Below, piece after piece: positions 8,759-17,032 of a stretch of 37,807 bases of DNA. The DNA lies in the NCBI GenBank assembly GCA_031271045.1, contig JAISWO010000023.1, positions 1-37,807 on the forward strand, read 5' to 3'. The notes beneath the pieces are model-generated. The model ran no database searches, had not been told where the DNA came from, and saw only the letters and a program-made list of their open reading frames with translations. This stretch comes from Tannerellaceae bacterium. Lineage in GTDB: Bacteria; Bacteroidota; Bacteroidia; Bacteroidales; Tannerellaceae. Each line of letters begins with the position of its first letter. Position 1 is the first letter of the stretch. Position numbers and translations under genes: made by a program.

Positions 8759-9659
8759 AACGTTGATTGAGATTGCAAAAGCCGACGGGAATGTGCATTT
8801 ACTGACAGGAGATTTGGGCTTTGGCGTGCTAAAACCTTATTGGGAACAACTGCCTGCTCAATTTACTAATGTCGGTATAGCGGAACAAAACATGACGGGA
8901 ATAGCTGCCGGTATGGCACTTTCCGGTAAGGTCGTTTTTACATACTCTATCGGCAATTTCTCCACGCTCCGATGTTTGGAGCAAATCAGAAATGATTGTG
9001 CTTACCATGATGCGGATGTGAAAATCGTATGCGTTGGTGGAGGTTTTGTGTATGGCGCTTTGGGAATGAGTCATCATGCAACGGAAGATTTGGCCATTAT
9101 GCGTGCTTTGCCTTCCGTTACTGTTCTGGCGCCGGCGGATTTGATGGAAGCGGAAGCCGCTACTTGGGCGATGTATAAACAACCGGGTACGTGTTATTTG
9201 CGCCTGGGTAGGGGAGGTGAGAGAAGGATTCATGATAAGCTTACAGATTTCCGGATTGGGAAAGCGATAAAAATTAAAGAGGGGAAAAGTGTTGCCATCT
9301 TTTCTACCGGAGCTATTGTTGACGAAGTCTTGGAAAGCGTAACATTATTAAAAGACAAAAATATCGATCCGGCGGTATTTACTTTTCCTACTGTAAAGCC
9401 TATAGATGAGGATATGATCAGAAACTGTTCGAAAGAGTACGAACGGATCGTGACGGTTGAGGAACATAATATTATTGGAGGATTTGGTAGCGCCATATCT
9501 GAAGTGTTGGCAGAAATTCCGACCTGCGAAAAAGCGATACAAATAAGAATTGGTTTAAACGATACGTATTCTTGTATCGTTGGAAGTCAAAAGTATTTAA
9601 GGAATGAATATGGAATGAGCGCCGCTCGCATTGCGACACGAATAGTTGATTGTTATTGA
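8739..9659 (+). CDS. Transketolase, C-terminal subunit
   Basis: The 306-residue product carries the PYR domain and the C-terminal domain of a transketolase. Its segment FTNVGIAEQNMTGIAAGMAL contains the conserved glutamate (about residue 48) that activates the thiamine ring. YSIGNFSTLRCLEQIRND follows, then the C-terminal domain with VTVEEHNIIGGFGSAISEVL. With the preceding gene it would rebuild a complete enzyme with active sites at the subunit interface. DXS-like or apulose-phosphate transketolase-like activity are alternatives, because split forms occur in several such groups. It is the last gene of the polysaccharide locus and is followed within 30 bp by a strong bidirectional terminator. 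Confidence 0.93.
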   Translation: MRDTFVRTLIEIAKADGNVHLLTGDLGFGVLKPYWEQLPAQFTNVGIAEQNMTGIAAGMALSGKVVFTYSIGNFSTLRCLEQIRNDCAYHDADVKIVCVGGGFVYGALGMSHHATEDLAIMRALPSVTVLAPADLMEAEAATWAMYKQPGTCYLRLGRGGERRIHDKLTDFRIGKAIKIKEGKSVAIFSTGAIVDEVLESVTLLKDKNIDPAVFTFPTVKPIDEDMIRNCSKEYERIVTVEEHNIIGGFGSAISEVLAEIPTCEKAIQIRIGLNDTYSCIVGSQKYLRNEYGMSAARIATRIVDCY

Positions 9660-9688
9660 TTCCATTCCCGGATTCTCCATCAAAAACA

Positions 9689-9736
9689 CTCCCCTGCATC
9701 GGCGTAACTCGGCCGGGTGCAGGGGAGGGTTTTTTT
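9689..9736. terminator. Bidirectional intrinsic terminator closing the polysaccharide locus
   Basis: A perfect 10-bp inverted repeat (CTCCCCTGCA at 9689-9698 with TGCAGGGGAG at 9718-9727) is followed by a run of seven T at 9730-9736 and preceded by AAAAA at 9682-9686. It can therefore stop transcription from tktC on the + strand and from the DUF6261 gene, whose stop codon touches it, on the - strand. Confidence 0.9.
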
Positions 9737-10881
9737 CAGTCGTCGCGGGTCATCGAGGGGTATTTGACGCCTTCAAGGGTGGCCAGGGTTTCGCCGTCTT
9801 GGGTGGAGACGTTGGTCTCGGCAATGTCGAAGCCATAGAAGGGCTTGTCGAAGGTTTCGTTGGCGGCCGGGGGTTCGACTAAGAGGCCGATGGGGGTCAC
9901 GTTGTCGACGTCCATCTCGAAACGGGCAATGGGGAAGTCGACGAAGGTCTCCGTCTCGGGACTTATGATGTGGACGACGCCGTCTTCGGCTGCCGGGTAG
10001 AGGATGGAGGCGAAGGTGGCGGCGTCGCTTGCGCGCAGGGCCATGCGTTCGCCTACGATGGCCTGTGACGAGATGGTCAGCGAGGGAATCGTGTCGTTGT
10101 CGCCGGGAGTCGAGGGTTTGCCGCTGCTACCGGGGCGCCACTTCGGGTTGCGGCGGGCGTAGATCGCCTCGTAGCGGTGGATAATAGCGTTGACGTCGTG
10201 GATGATTGCGGAGAGTACGGCGCTCACTTCCGGGTCTTTGGGGTGTGACATCTCGTTGGCGTGGTAGAACGTATTGATGGCTTCGAAGAGGTAGCCGCCG
10301 TCGAAGTCCGTTTGCCGGCGCGCTCCGGAGAGAGAGCCTTCTGTTTTCATGTCTTCCTCTTTGCCGGTGCGTTCGAGGTAAAGTTCGTTAAAGGCGTTGT
10401 TCGCCTGTTCAAGCAGTGCGATGGTGGCGGCGGCTCCCGGTACTAATGCGCTGTCGGCGGCGTATTTCGGCAGTTCCATGTCCTGGATCATGTTGAAGAT
10501 CATGGCTGTGACTTCGGTCATAGGGGAGCGCAGGATGTCGGCATAATTGTTCATGACTTCCAACAGATCTTCGGCGGCCTTTTTGATCAGGGGGTCGATG
10601 TTGTACGTCCCGGCTTCGAGGGTCCGTTTCAGGCCCATGGTTCTTATTCTTCGATTCTCGTGCGCCTCTGTCACATGGCGGGTCTCTATCTTGTGGAAAT
10701 ACCGCTTGTAGATGACGTCTTCTTTTGCAAACGAACGGTCGAAGGCGTTCCATGGCGTCAGCAGGGATAGCGGCTTGAGCGCTCTTGCTGCGATAGCGTC
10801 GCGTATGTTCTTGTACATATCGAAATGTTCCGCATTGCGCAGTTTGCCGGGGAACGAGGTGTGAAATTGAATAGCGATCAT
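9736..10881 (-). CDS. DUF6261 family protein
   Basis: The 381-residue product (from ATG 10881) resembles the DUF6261 family of Bacteroidales, which has no established function. It is mostly predicted helical through about residue 250, with SPMTEVTAMIFNMIQDMELP and DPEVSAVLSAIIHDVNAIIHRY segments. A proline/glycine-rich linker near residue 270 (PKWRPGSSGKPSTPGDND) leads to a C-terminal part that looks beta-rich. There is no signal peptide or membrane segment, so it is probably cytoplasmic. A longer frame opens at 10953, but it runs through the candidate promoter and AT-rich leader. ATG 10881, giving MIAIQFHTSFPGKLRN, is preferred. It stands alone, diverges from the DUF4783-nadC operon, and its upstream region is the 41-bp repeat array. 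Confidence 0.8.
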   Translation of the reverse strand: MIAIQFHTSFPGKLRNAEHFDMYKNIRDAIAARALKPLSLLTPWNAFDRSFAKEDVIYKRYFHKIETRHVTEAHENRRIRTMGLKRTLEAGTYNIDPLIKKAAEDLLEVMNNYADILRSPMTEVTAMIFNMIQDMELPKYAADSALVPGAAATIALLEQANNAFNELYLERTGKEEDMKTEGSLSGARRQTDFDGGYLFEAINTFYHANEMSHPKDPEVSAVLSAIIHDVNAIIHRYEAIYARRNPKWRPGSSGKPSTPGDNDTIPSLTISSQAIVGERMALRASDAATFASILYPAAEDGVVHIISPETETFVDFPIARFEMDVDNVTPIGLLVEPPAANETFDKPFYGFDIAETNVSTQDGETLATLEGVKYPSMTRDD

Positions 10882-10940
10882 ATAATAATAGTTTAAATTA
10901 TGTGAATAAATCGGGTGCAAATCCTTGTTATTATTGGCCA

Positions 10941-10948
10941 CAAATATA
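10941..10948 (-). promoter_or_regulatory. Candidate -7 element for the DUF6261 gene
   Basis: On the minus strand the bases read TATATTTG, an exact match to the Bacteroidetes sigma-ABfr -7 consensus TAnnTTTG, about 60 bp upstream of ATG 10881. No clear -33 TTTG was found at the expected spacing, and the region is AT-rich, so a chance match is possible. The 41-bp array begins about 40 bp further upstream. Confidence 0.4.
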
Positions 10949-10989
10949 TACATTTAATTTTAATGCGTCCTTTTTTTCTGTTTTTTTTT

Positions 10990-11331
10990 CAGGGGGAATT
11001 ATATTCCAGTATGGACGCTCCCGCAAATTGCAGGGAGAAATATATTCCAGTATGGACGCTCCTGCAAGTTGCGGGGGGAAATATATTCCAGTATGGACGC
11101 TCCTGCAAGTTTCAGGGGGAAATATATTCCAGTATGGATGCTCCTGCAAGTTGCAGGGGGAAATATATTCCAGTATGGATGCTCCTGCAAGTTGCAGGGG
11201 GAAATATATTCCAGTATGGACGCTCCTGCAAGTTGCAGGGAGAAATATATTCCAGTATGGACGCTCCTGCAAGTTGCAGGGGGAAATATATTCCAGTATG
11301 GATGCTCCTGCAAGTTGCAGGAGGAAATATA
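10990..11331. repeat. 41-bp tandem repeat array, eight full units, palindrome in each unit
   Basis: Eight contiguous units of exactly 41 bp start at 11004, 11045, 11086, 11127, 11168, 11209, 11250 and 11291, with a partial unit at each flank (10990-11003 and a few bases from 11332). Each unit reads TTCCAGTATGGAYGCT, then the 15-bp palindrome CCTGCAAGTTGCAGG (7-bp arms around a central G), then GGGGAAATATA. Units differ at only a few sites (C/T in GGAYGCT; occasional changes in the palindrome of units 1-3), which implies recent expansion or homogenisation. The array fills the intergenic space between the divergent DUF6261 and DUF4783 genes. Because 41 is not a multiple of three and the consensus unit has no stop in any frame, long open frames cross it on both strands; they are not treated as genes. 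Confidence 0.97.
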
Positions 11332-11413
11332 TTCCGATATAGGCGCCGGAGCCGGCAGCCGGGCGTCCGAACATAAGGGAAAGGGATTCAAAATATAAAT
11401 TTGTGTCGTAAAG

Positions 11414-11444
11414 TTGCTAAACTGGTATTTTTTGTTGACCTTTG
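11414..11444 (+). promoter_or_regulatory. Candidate promoter of the DUF4783-nadC operon
   Basis: A TTG at 11414-11416 and GACCTTTG at 11437-11444 are separated by 20 bp, close to the Bacteroidetes pattern TTTG-N19-21-TAnnTTTG with one mismatch in the -7 box. The ATG of the first gene is 29 bp further on. The 41-bp array ends about 80 bp upstream. Confidence 0.5.
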
Positions 11445-11473
11445 CGCTTATTTACTTTAAAACAGGGTAGATT

Positions 11474-11845
11474 ATGGCACGAATTGTATTCTTTTTAGCT
11501 GCTGTCTTTTCTTCTTTATTTGCACAGGCGGTTGATGTAAGTCCTATATCTGCTACATTCAGGGCCGGGAATGTGGCGCCTTTGGTTACTCTTATGGATC
11601 AGGAAGTCGATATAGCTATCCCCGGTGCAACGAAGAAATGCAATGCGGACGAAGCTGTGGCATTGCTTAATTCTTTTCTCCGTTCCAACAAGCCGTCTGA
11701 TTTTACAACGCTGCACAATGCGGATAAAAAAGATAACGGCTTCTTAGTTGCCAAACTGCTGACCTCGCAAGGGGAATTTCGCGTAAACATTACCTATCGT
11801 ATCGGAAATGAAAAAATCATTATCCAATCCGTACGAATCGAATAA
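11474..11845 (+). CDS. DUF4783 domain-containing secreted protein
   Basis: The 123-residue product starts with a clear signal peptide (MARIVFFLAAVFSSLFAQA, cleavage likely after AQA), followed by a small alpha/beta domain of about 100 residues. The segment DVSPISATFRAGNVAPLVTL and the later VNITYRIGNEKIIIQSVRIE fit DUF4783, a small NTF2-like family found in Bacteroidales. Function is unknown. The protein should be periplasmic. It ends 10 bp before the nadC start, so the two genes are probably co-transcribed; this pairing is, as far as I recall, common in the order. No catalytic residues can be named. Confidence 0.8.
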   Translation: MARIVFFLAAVFSSLFAQAVDVSPISATFRAGNVAPLVTLMDQEVDIAIPGATKKCNADEAVALLNSFLRSNKPSDFTTLHNADKKDNGFLVAKLLTSQGEFRVNITYRIGNEKIIIQSVRIE

Positions 11846-11855
11846 AACAAGCAAC

Positions 11856-12698
11856 ATGAACCATTTGATTGATGAATTGATCCGCTTGGCCTTTGCCGAA
11901 GACATCGGCGGGGGCGACGTGACGACATTGTGCTGTATCCCGCCCTCGGCCACAGGCAAGAGCCGGCTGATCATTAAAGAAGACGGCGTACTGGCCGGCG
12001 TGGAAACAGCCGGGCGCATCTTCCGGCATTTTGACCCGGAACTGAAGATGACCGTCTATATAAAGGATGGAACCGAAGTGAAACCCGGCGACGTCGCTTT
12101 CACTGTAGAAGGGAAAATACAATCATTGCTCCAAACCGAACGCCTGGCGCTGAACGTGATGCAACGGATGAGCGGAATTGCCACCACGACGCGCCGCTAC
12201 GTAAAAGAACTGGAAGGAACGCATACCCGTATCCTGGATACGCGGAAAACCACGCCCGGAATGAGGATGCTCGAAAAAGAAGCCGTACGCATCGGCGGAG
12301 GCGTGAACCACCGCATCGGACTGTTCGACATGGTACTCCTGAAAGATAATCACGTAGACTTTGCCGGAGGTATCCCGCAAGCCATCGCCTGCGCCCGCCG
12401 CTACCTGGAAGAAAAAGAACTGAACCTGAAAATAGAAATCGAAGTACGCAACTTCGACGAACTGGAACAAGTCCTCGAAACCGGCGGCATAGATCGTATC
12501 ATGCTCGACAACTTCAGTATAGAAAATACGCGCGAAGCCGTCCGCCGCATTGCCGGCCGCTACGAAACCGAATCCTCCGGCGGCATCACGTTCGATACCC
12601 TGAAAGCATACGCCCAGACAGGCGTCGATTATATATCCGCAGGCGCCCTCACCCATTCGGTGAAAAGCCTCGACATGAGCCTTAAAGCCGTTCAATGA
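11856..12698 (+). CDS. nadC: Nicotinate-nucleotide diphosphorylase (carboxylating)
   Basis: NadC converts quinolinate and phosphoribosyl pyrophosphate to nicotinate mononucleotide, CO2 and pyrophosphate in de novo NAD synthesis. The 280-residue protein shows the family motifs in order: [11 protein letters not shown] near the N-terminus, [21 protein letters not shown], the long substrate-binding stretch with [18 protein letters not shown] and [20 protein letters not shown], then [15 protein letters not shown] and IMLDNFS in the barrel. Length is normal. An upstream in-frame start at 11808 would overlap DUF4783 and add non-homologous residues, so ATG 11856 is chosen. Its stop overlaps the dut start (ATGA), so the two are translationally coupled. 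Confidence 0.97.
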   Translation: MNHLIDELIRLAFAEDIGGGDVTTLCCIPPSATGKSRLIIKEDGVLAGVETAGRIFRHFDPELKMTVYIKDGTEVKPGDVAFTVEGKIQSLLQTERLALNVMQRMSGIATTTRRYVKELEGTHTRILDTRKTTPGMRMLEKEAVRIGGGVNHRIGLFDMVLLKDNHVDFAGGIPQAIACARRYLEEKELNLKIEIEVRNFDELEQVLETGGIDRIMLDNFSIENTREAVRRIAGRYETESSGGITFDTLKAYAQTGVDYISAGALTHSVKSLDMSLKAVQ

Positions 12699-13132
12699 TG
12701 AAAGTCCGAATCGTAAACAAATCCCATCACCCCTTCCCTTCCTATGCCACCCCCTTGTCGGCAGGAATGGATATTCGCGCAAACCTTACAGCGCCCGTCG
12801 TCCTCCGTCCCCTGGAACGGAAACTAATCCCTACCGGACTTTATATCGCCCTCCCCGAAGGCTATGAAGCGCAGATGCGTCCGCGAAGCGGCCTGGCGCT
12901 GAAACATGGCATCTCGCTGCTCAATACCCCCGGAACGATTGACGCGGATTACCGGGGAGAAATCGGCATTATCCTCGTCAACCTCTCTTCCGAACCTTTT
13001 ACGGTGAACGACGGCGAACGAATCTGCCAGATGATCGTCACTGCTCATGGCCGCGTAGAATGGGAACCGGTAGAAACACTGGACCAAACACAACGGGGAG
13101 CCGGAGGCTTCGGACATAGCGGCTATCATTAA
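12695..13132 (+). CDS. dut: dUTP diphosphatase
   Basis: Dut hydrolyses dUTP to dUMP and pyrophosphate, which keeps uracil out of DNA and supplies dTMP synthesis. The 145-residue trimeric-type enzyme shows the five motifs: AGMDIRAN (I), [11 protein letters not shown] (II), [12 protein letters not shown] (III, with the catalytic Asp and Tyr), the ICQMIV region (IV) and [11 protein letters not shown] (V, the glycine-rich tail that closes over the substrate). The ATG overlaps the nadC stop. A second ATG follows at once at 12698 and would give 144 residues. Same operon as DUF4783 and nadC. Confidence 0.97.
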   Translation: MMKVRIVNKSHHPFPSYATPLSAGMDIRANLTAPVVLRPLERKLIPTGLYIALPEGYEAQMRPRSGLALKHGISLLNTPGTIDADYRGEIGIILVNLSSEPFTVNDGERICQMIVTAHGRVEWEPVETLDQTQRGAGGFGHSGYH

Positions 13133-13164
13133 TTTCAGTACTTTTACTGCATAATTCGGATCCA

Positions 13165-14895
13165 ATGAATAATAATAACCGACACATTGCCAGGCAAGCG
13201 GCGCTGATATCTCTCTGCTTACTCCTTTTTATAAATGCCCAAGGGCAAGACGCGAAAGAGAATCGGAAGTTTGACTACTTCTTCTACGAAGGGCTGAATC
13301 TCAAAAATGCAGGCAAATATGATGCCGCCTTCGAACTATTTACCCATTGCTTAGCCATCGACTCCACCTCTGCCCCGCTTTTGTATGAGTTATCTTCTTT
13401 TTACCTGCAACTGGACCGGCCGGACAAGGCGGTTGAAATGCTCAAGGGAGCTGTACGCTACGGCGCCGGTAATTTTACGTATAAAATGACCCTGGCTACC
13501 ACCCTGCGCAACCTCGGAATGTATGGCGAAGCCGTAGAAGCATACGAAGAACTGATCGCCGGCTATCCAATGAAAATGGAACTCTACTACTACCTGGCCG
13601 ACGCCTTGACGCAGGAAGGCGAAATCGGCGACGCCATCCGCGCTTATGATACCCTCGAGTCGATTACAGGAATGAATGAAGGCATCTCTATGCAGAAATA
13701 CAGACTGTACAGCCTGCTGGAAGAACCGGAAAATGCCTTTAAGGAAGTAGAGAAGCTCGCCGGCAAATTCCCGATGGAGGCGAGATACCCCATTATCATC
13801 GGCGACTTGTATCTGGAAAAAGGGAAAACGCAGGAAGCCTACGAATCCTACCGGAAAGCCTACGCAATCGACTCCGAAAACCCCTATTACATCGTTGCCA
13901 TGTCCAACTATTACGAGGCAATCAACGATAAAGAGGCGGCCGAAACACAGATACGCACCGCATTGGTGAAAGATAACTTAGACATAGAAACCAAAGTAGC
14001 CATCCTCTCGCGCTACATCCTCCGCCTGCAACAGTCGCAACGGGGAACCGAAAATGCCGCAACCCTCTTCGAAACCCTCATCGGACAGCATCCCGAAAAG
14101 ACAGAACTCCGACTCATGTATGGAGCCCTCCTGGTAGCAAACGGAAAGACAGACGAAGCCGGCTTCCAATATCAATTAGTGACAGAAATGGAACCGGCCA
14201 ACGCCGGCGCATGGCAACAACTGCTCGATATATCCCTCAAAAAACAAGACAGCCAAGAGGTCATCCGACTTTGTACCCGCTGCATCGAACTCTTCCCCGG
14301 AGCCTCCGAATATTACTTCTACTTAGGCATTGGCTACTTCCAGGAACAAAACTATGACAAAGCCCTGGAAGTCTACAACGAAGGTCTCCGCATCATACCG
14401 TCCGACAACAAACAGCTCCTCTCTACCTTCTACGCGCAGATAGGCGATATCCAACATCAGGCCGGACAACCGGAAAAGGCCTATGAAGCCTACGAAAAAG
14501 CCTTGGAACTGAACGATAAAAATATCCTGGTGCTGAATAATTACGCCTACTTCCTCTCCTTGGCCAACAAGGACCTGAAGAAGGCCGAACGTATGAGCGC
14601 TCAGTGCATCAAATTAGAACCCGACAATGCAACCTACTTAGATACCTACGCCTGGATATTCTTCAAGCAAGGAAGCTATACGCTGGCGAAGTTCTACATT
14701 GAAAGCGCCCTGAAAAAAGACGATACCCAAAGCCCGGAACTGCTCGATCACTATGGCGATATCCTCTTCCTCTCCGGAGAGGAGGAGGAGGCCGTCATCC
14801 AATGGGAGAAGGCCCGGGAAAGAGGCAAGAAAAGCGACGTGTTGGACCGTAAAATAAACGAAAGAACCTATATCGAAGACCCCAATGCAAAATAA
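13165..14895 (+). CDS. Tetratricopeptide repeat protein, secreted
   Basis: The 576-residue product has an N-terminal hydrophobic signal (about residues 9-27, ending near INAQGQ) and then a long series of TPR helices, for example FDYFFYEGLNLKNAGKYDAA and AYEAYEKALELNDKNILVLN. The repeats cover nearly the whole mature protein. TPR domains bind protein partners. The neighbours (a LolA-like DUF4292 lipoprotein and an EnvC-type hydrolase activator) point to an envelope role in the periplasm or at the outer membrane. The final 11 bp overlap the next gene, so these genes are probably expressed together. No enzymatic domain is visible. Confidence 0.88.
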   Translation: MNNNNRHIARQAALISLCLLLFINAQGQDAKENRKFDYFFYEGLNLKNAGKYDAAFELFTHCLAIDSTSAPLLYELSSFYLQLDRPDKAVEMLKGAVRYGAGNFTYKMTLATTLRNLGMYGEAVEAYEELIAGYPMKMELYYYLADALTQEGEIGDAIRAYDTLESITGMNEGISMQKYRLYSLLEEPENAFKEVEKLAGKFPMEARYPIIIGDLYLEKGKTQEAYESYRKAYAIDSENPYYIVAMSNYYEAINDKEAAETQIRTALVKDNLDIETKVAILSRYILRLQQSQRGTENAATLFETLIGQHPEKTELRLMYGALLVANGKTDEAGFQYQLVTEMEPANAGAWQQLLDISLKKQDSQEVIRLCTRCIELFPGASEYYFYLGIGYFQEQNYDKALEVYNEGLRIIPSDNKQLLSTFYAQIGDIQHQAGQPEKAYEAYEKALELNDKNILVLNNYAYFLSLANKDLKKAERMSAQCIKLEPDNATYLDTYAWIFFKQGSYTLAKFYIESALKKDDTQSPELLDHYGDILFLSGEEEEAVIQWEKARERGKKSDVLDRKINERTYIEDPNAK

Positions 14896-15733
14896 ACCCC
14901 ATATACGACCCCAAACCATCTCCGCGCTAAGCCTGCTCCTGCTCTTGCTCGCCCTTGCAGGATGCAGGACGTCGAGGACGGTCGCCGTCAGGGAGGCAAA
15001 CGTCAGCAAAGAAGCCGAAGCCTTTTTCTTCTCTGTCCGCAAGCAGGCCTTTCACTACCGCACGCTCTCGGCCAGGACGCGGGTTGAACTCAATCTCCCC
15101 GGGAAGGAACTCTCCTCAAGGGTCGACATACGGATGATAAAAGACAGTGTCTTCCAGCTCTCCGTCCAGCCATTCGCCGGAATAGAAGTCCTCCGGGTGG
15201 AGTTCGGTATCGACAGCGTGAAAGTGATCGACAGGATGAACAGACGCTATGTGCTCGAAAGTTACGCCGACCTGAAAGAAGCGGTGCCGGTCGGCTTCAA
15301 CTTCTACAACCTGCAAGCCCTCTTCACCAACCAGATCTTTATCCCCGGCGAACGGGAGATTACCCCCATGCAATACGGGCGCTTTACGCTCGAACAAGAC
15401 CGGGCGGCTACCCGGGCCAGGATCAGCGACGCGATGAAACTGCTCTATGCCTTCACCGCAGACGGCGAAGAGAAACTGCTCTCTACCAACGTCGCCGATC
15501 CCTCGGATCATTACCTCCTGCAATGGCAGTACAGCGACTTCCGCCTGATGGAAGAACAAACCTTCCCGATGCACATGGAAGCCAAGCTGCTTCGCGACGG
15601 AACACCGGCCGGGGAGATGAACCTCACCTTCTCGCGCATACAGCGCGACGTCCCCGTAGTGGCCTCCTTCCCTATCCCCGAAAGGTATAAACGCATTACC
15701 TGGGCGGAAATCATCAAAGGGCTCGGATCGTGA
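14885..15733 (+). CDS. DUF4292 domain-containing lipoprotein
   Basis: The 282-residue protein starts with a lipoprotein signal: a leucine-rich core then LALAGCRTS, with the lipobox cysteine near residue 27. The mature part is beta-rich and matches the Bacteroidetes DUF4292 family, thought to be related to the LolA/LolB fold that binds lipid acyl chains. Signature stretches include FHYRTLSARTRVELNLPGKE and QPFAGIEVLRVEFGIDSVKV. It overlaps the TPR gene by 11 bp and is 11 bp before the EnvC-like gene. A part in lipoprotein or lipid handling at the outer membrane is an inference from fold and context. Confidence 0.85.
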   Translation: MQNKPHIRPQTISALSLLLLLLALAGCRTSRTVAVREANVSKEAEAFFFSVRKQAFHYRTLSARTRVELNLPGKELSSRVDIRMIKDSVFQLSVQPFAGIEVLRVEFGIDSVKVIDRMNRRYVLESYADLKEAVPVGFNFYNLQALFTNQIFIPGEREITPMQYGRFTLEQDRAATRARISDAMKLLYAFTADGEEKLLSTNVADPSDHYLLQWQYSDFRLMEEQTFPMHMEAKLLRDGTPAGEMNLTFSRIQRDVPVVASFPIPERYKRITWAEIIKGLGS

Positions 15734-15744
15734 ACCATTGAAAG

Positions 15745-17031
15745 ATGAGGAGATTTGTCTACATAGCGCTGTGCCTGATGGCCGTCCTGACGGTTTCCGC
15801 CCAGAAATCGGCCAAGGTGAGGGAACTCGAAAACCAACGGAAGGCCGCCCTGAACGAAATAGAACTCGCCAACCGCCTACTGGCCGAAACCAACGAGTCG
15901 GCCCGCAATTCCCTCAACCGCCTGAATCTCCTCTCCCAACGCATCCGGCAACGCAGGCAGGTCATCTCCCTGCTCAACCAGGAGGTCAACCTTATCGACA
16001 AAGAAATCATCGGCATACGCTCCGAAATAACCTCACTCGAAAAAGAACTCAGCGCCAAACGTTCCAACTACGGCGCCTCCGTGCAAAAACTGCAACGGCA
16101 TTTTACCGCCCAGGACAAACTGCTCTTCATCTTCTCGGCGCAAGACTTCTCACAGTCCTTCCGCCGGATGCGATACCTGCGCGAATATGCCGGCTGGCAG
16201 AAAAAGCAGGCAACCGAAATATCCGAAAAGCAGCAAATAGTCAAAGCCAAGTGGGAAGAACTCGAGAAAACCCGTAGCGAGAAACAAACCCTCCTCCAAT
16301 CCCGCGAACAGGAAACCCGAACCTTGGAAGAAGAAGAAGCCGCCCAACAGAAAGAGATCAACGAACTGAATAAAAAACAACAACGCCTCCAGGACGACCT
16401 CAAAAAGAAACAACGTCAAGCCAACGCCCTCAACCGGCAGATCGAACAACAAATCGCCGAAGAAGTGGCCAAAGCCGAAGCCGAAGCTCGAGCCGCTCGC
16501 GAACGCGAAGAGAGAAGCAAAGAAACCGCCGCCAAAGCCAAAGAGGCCGAAAACAAACGCGTAGCCGACAGCAAAGGCGGATACGCGATGACGAGAGACG
16601 AAAAACGCCTCTCCGACAACTTTGCCGCCAACCGCGGACGGCTGCCGGCTCCCGTTACCGGCGCATACTCCATCACCGGACTCTACGGCGAGCAGCAGCA
16701 CCAGGACCTTAAGTACGTCCGCATCGTCAACAACGGTATCGACATCCAAGCCACTTCCGGCGCCGATGCCCGCGCCGTATTCAACGGCAAAGTAACCACC
16801 ATCTTCGTCCAGCCCGGATACAATAATTCGGTCATCGTCCGCCACGGCAATTACCTGACCGTTTACAGCAACCTGAGCGAAGTTTACGTCAAGCAGGGCG
16901 AAGAAGTAAAATCCGCCCAGCCCCTCGGTAAAATATATACCGACAGCGAGAACGACAACGCCACCATCCTCCACTTCGAACTCTGGAAAGAGCGACAAAA
17001 ACAAAATCCCCAACCCTGGCTAAGGCGATAG
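15745..17031 (+). CDS. EnvC-like murein hydrolase activator (degenerate M23/LytM domain)
   Basis: The 428-residue protein has a signal peptide (MRRFVYIALCLMAVLTVSAQ), a long charged coiled coil from about residue 20 to 280, and a C-terminal LytM/M23 domain of about 120 residues. The zinc ligands of active M23 enzymes are not all present: the HxxxD position reads NNGID, and the HxH region reads YSNL where active enzymes have YxHL, although LHFELW is kept. This pattern matches EnvC and NlpD-type proteins, which activate amidases during septum splitting instead of cutting peptidoglycan. It is the last gene of the DUF4783-nadC operon and is followed by a 44-bp palindromic element. Confidence 0.9.
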   Translation: MRRFVYIALCLMAVLTVSAQKSAKVRELENQRKAALNEIELANRLLAETNESARNSLNRLNLLSQRIRQRRQVISLLNQEVNLIDKEIIGIRSEITSLEKELSAKRSNYGASVQKLQRHFTAQDKLLFIFSAQDFSQSFRRMRYLREYAGWQKKQATEISEKQQIVKAKWEELEKTRSEKQTLLQSREQETRTLEEEEAAQQKEINELNKKQQRLQDDLKKKQRQANALNRQIEQQIAEEVAKAEAEARAAREREERSKETAAKAKEAENKRVADSKGGYAMTRDEKRLSDNFAANRGRLPAPVTGAYSITGLYGEQQHQDLKYVRIVNNGIDIQATSGADARAVFNGKVTTIFVQPGYNNSVIVRHGNYLTVYSNLSEVYVKQGEEVKSAQPLGKIYTDSENDNATILHFELWKERQKQNPQPWLRR

Positions 17032-17032
17032 C

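Noticed and set aside
10902-11398. Several long open frames across the 41-bp array on both strands
   Set aside because: They result from a stop-free unit whose length is not a multiple of three, which makes every frame open; the predicted proteins have no family resemblance or plausible start context.
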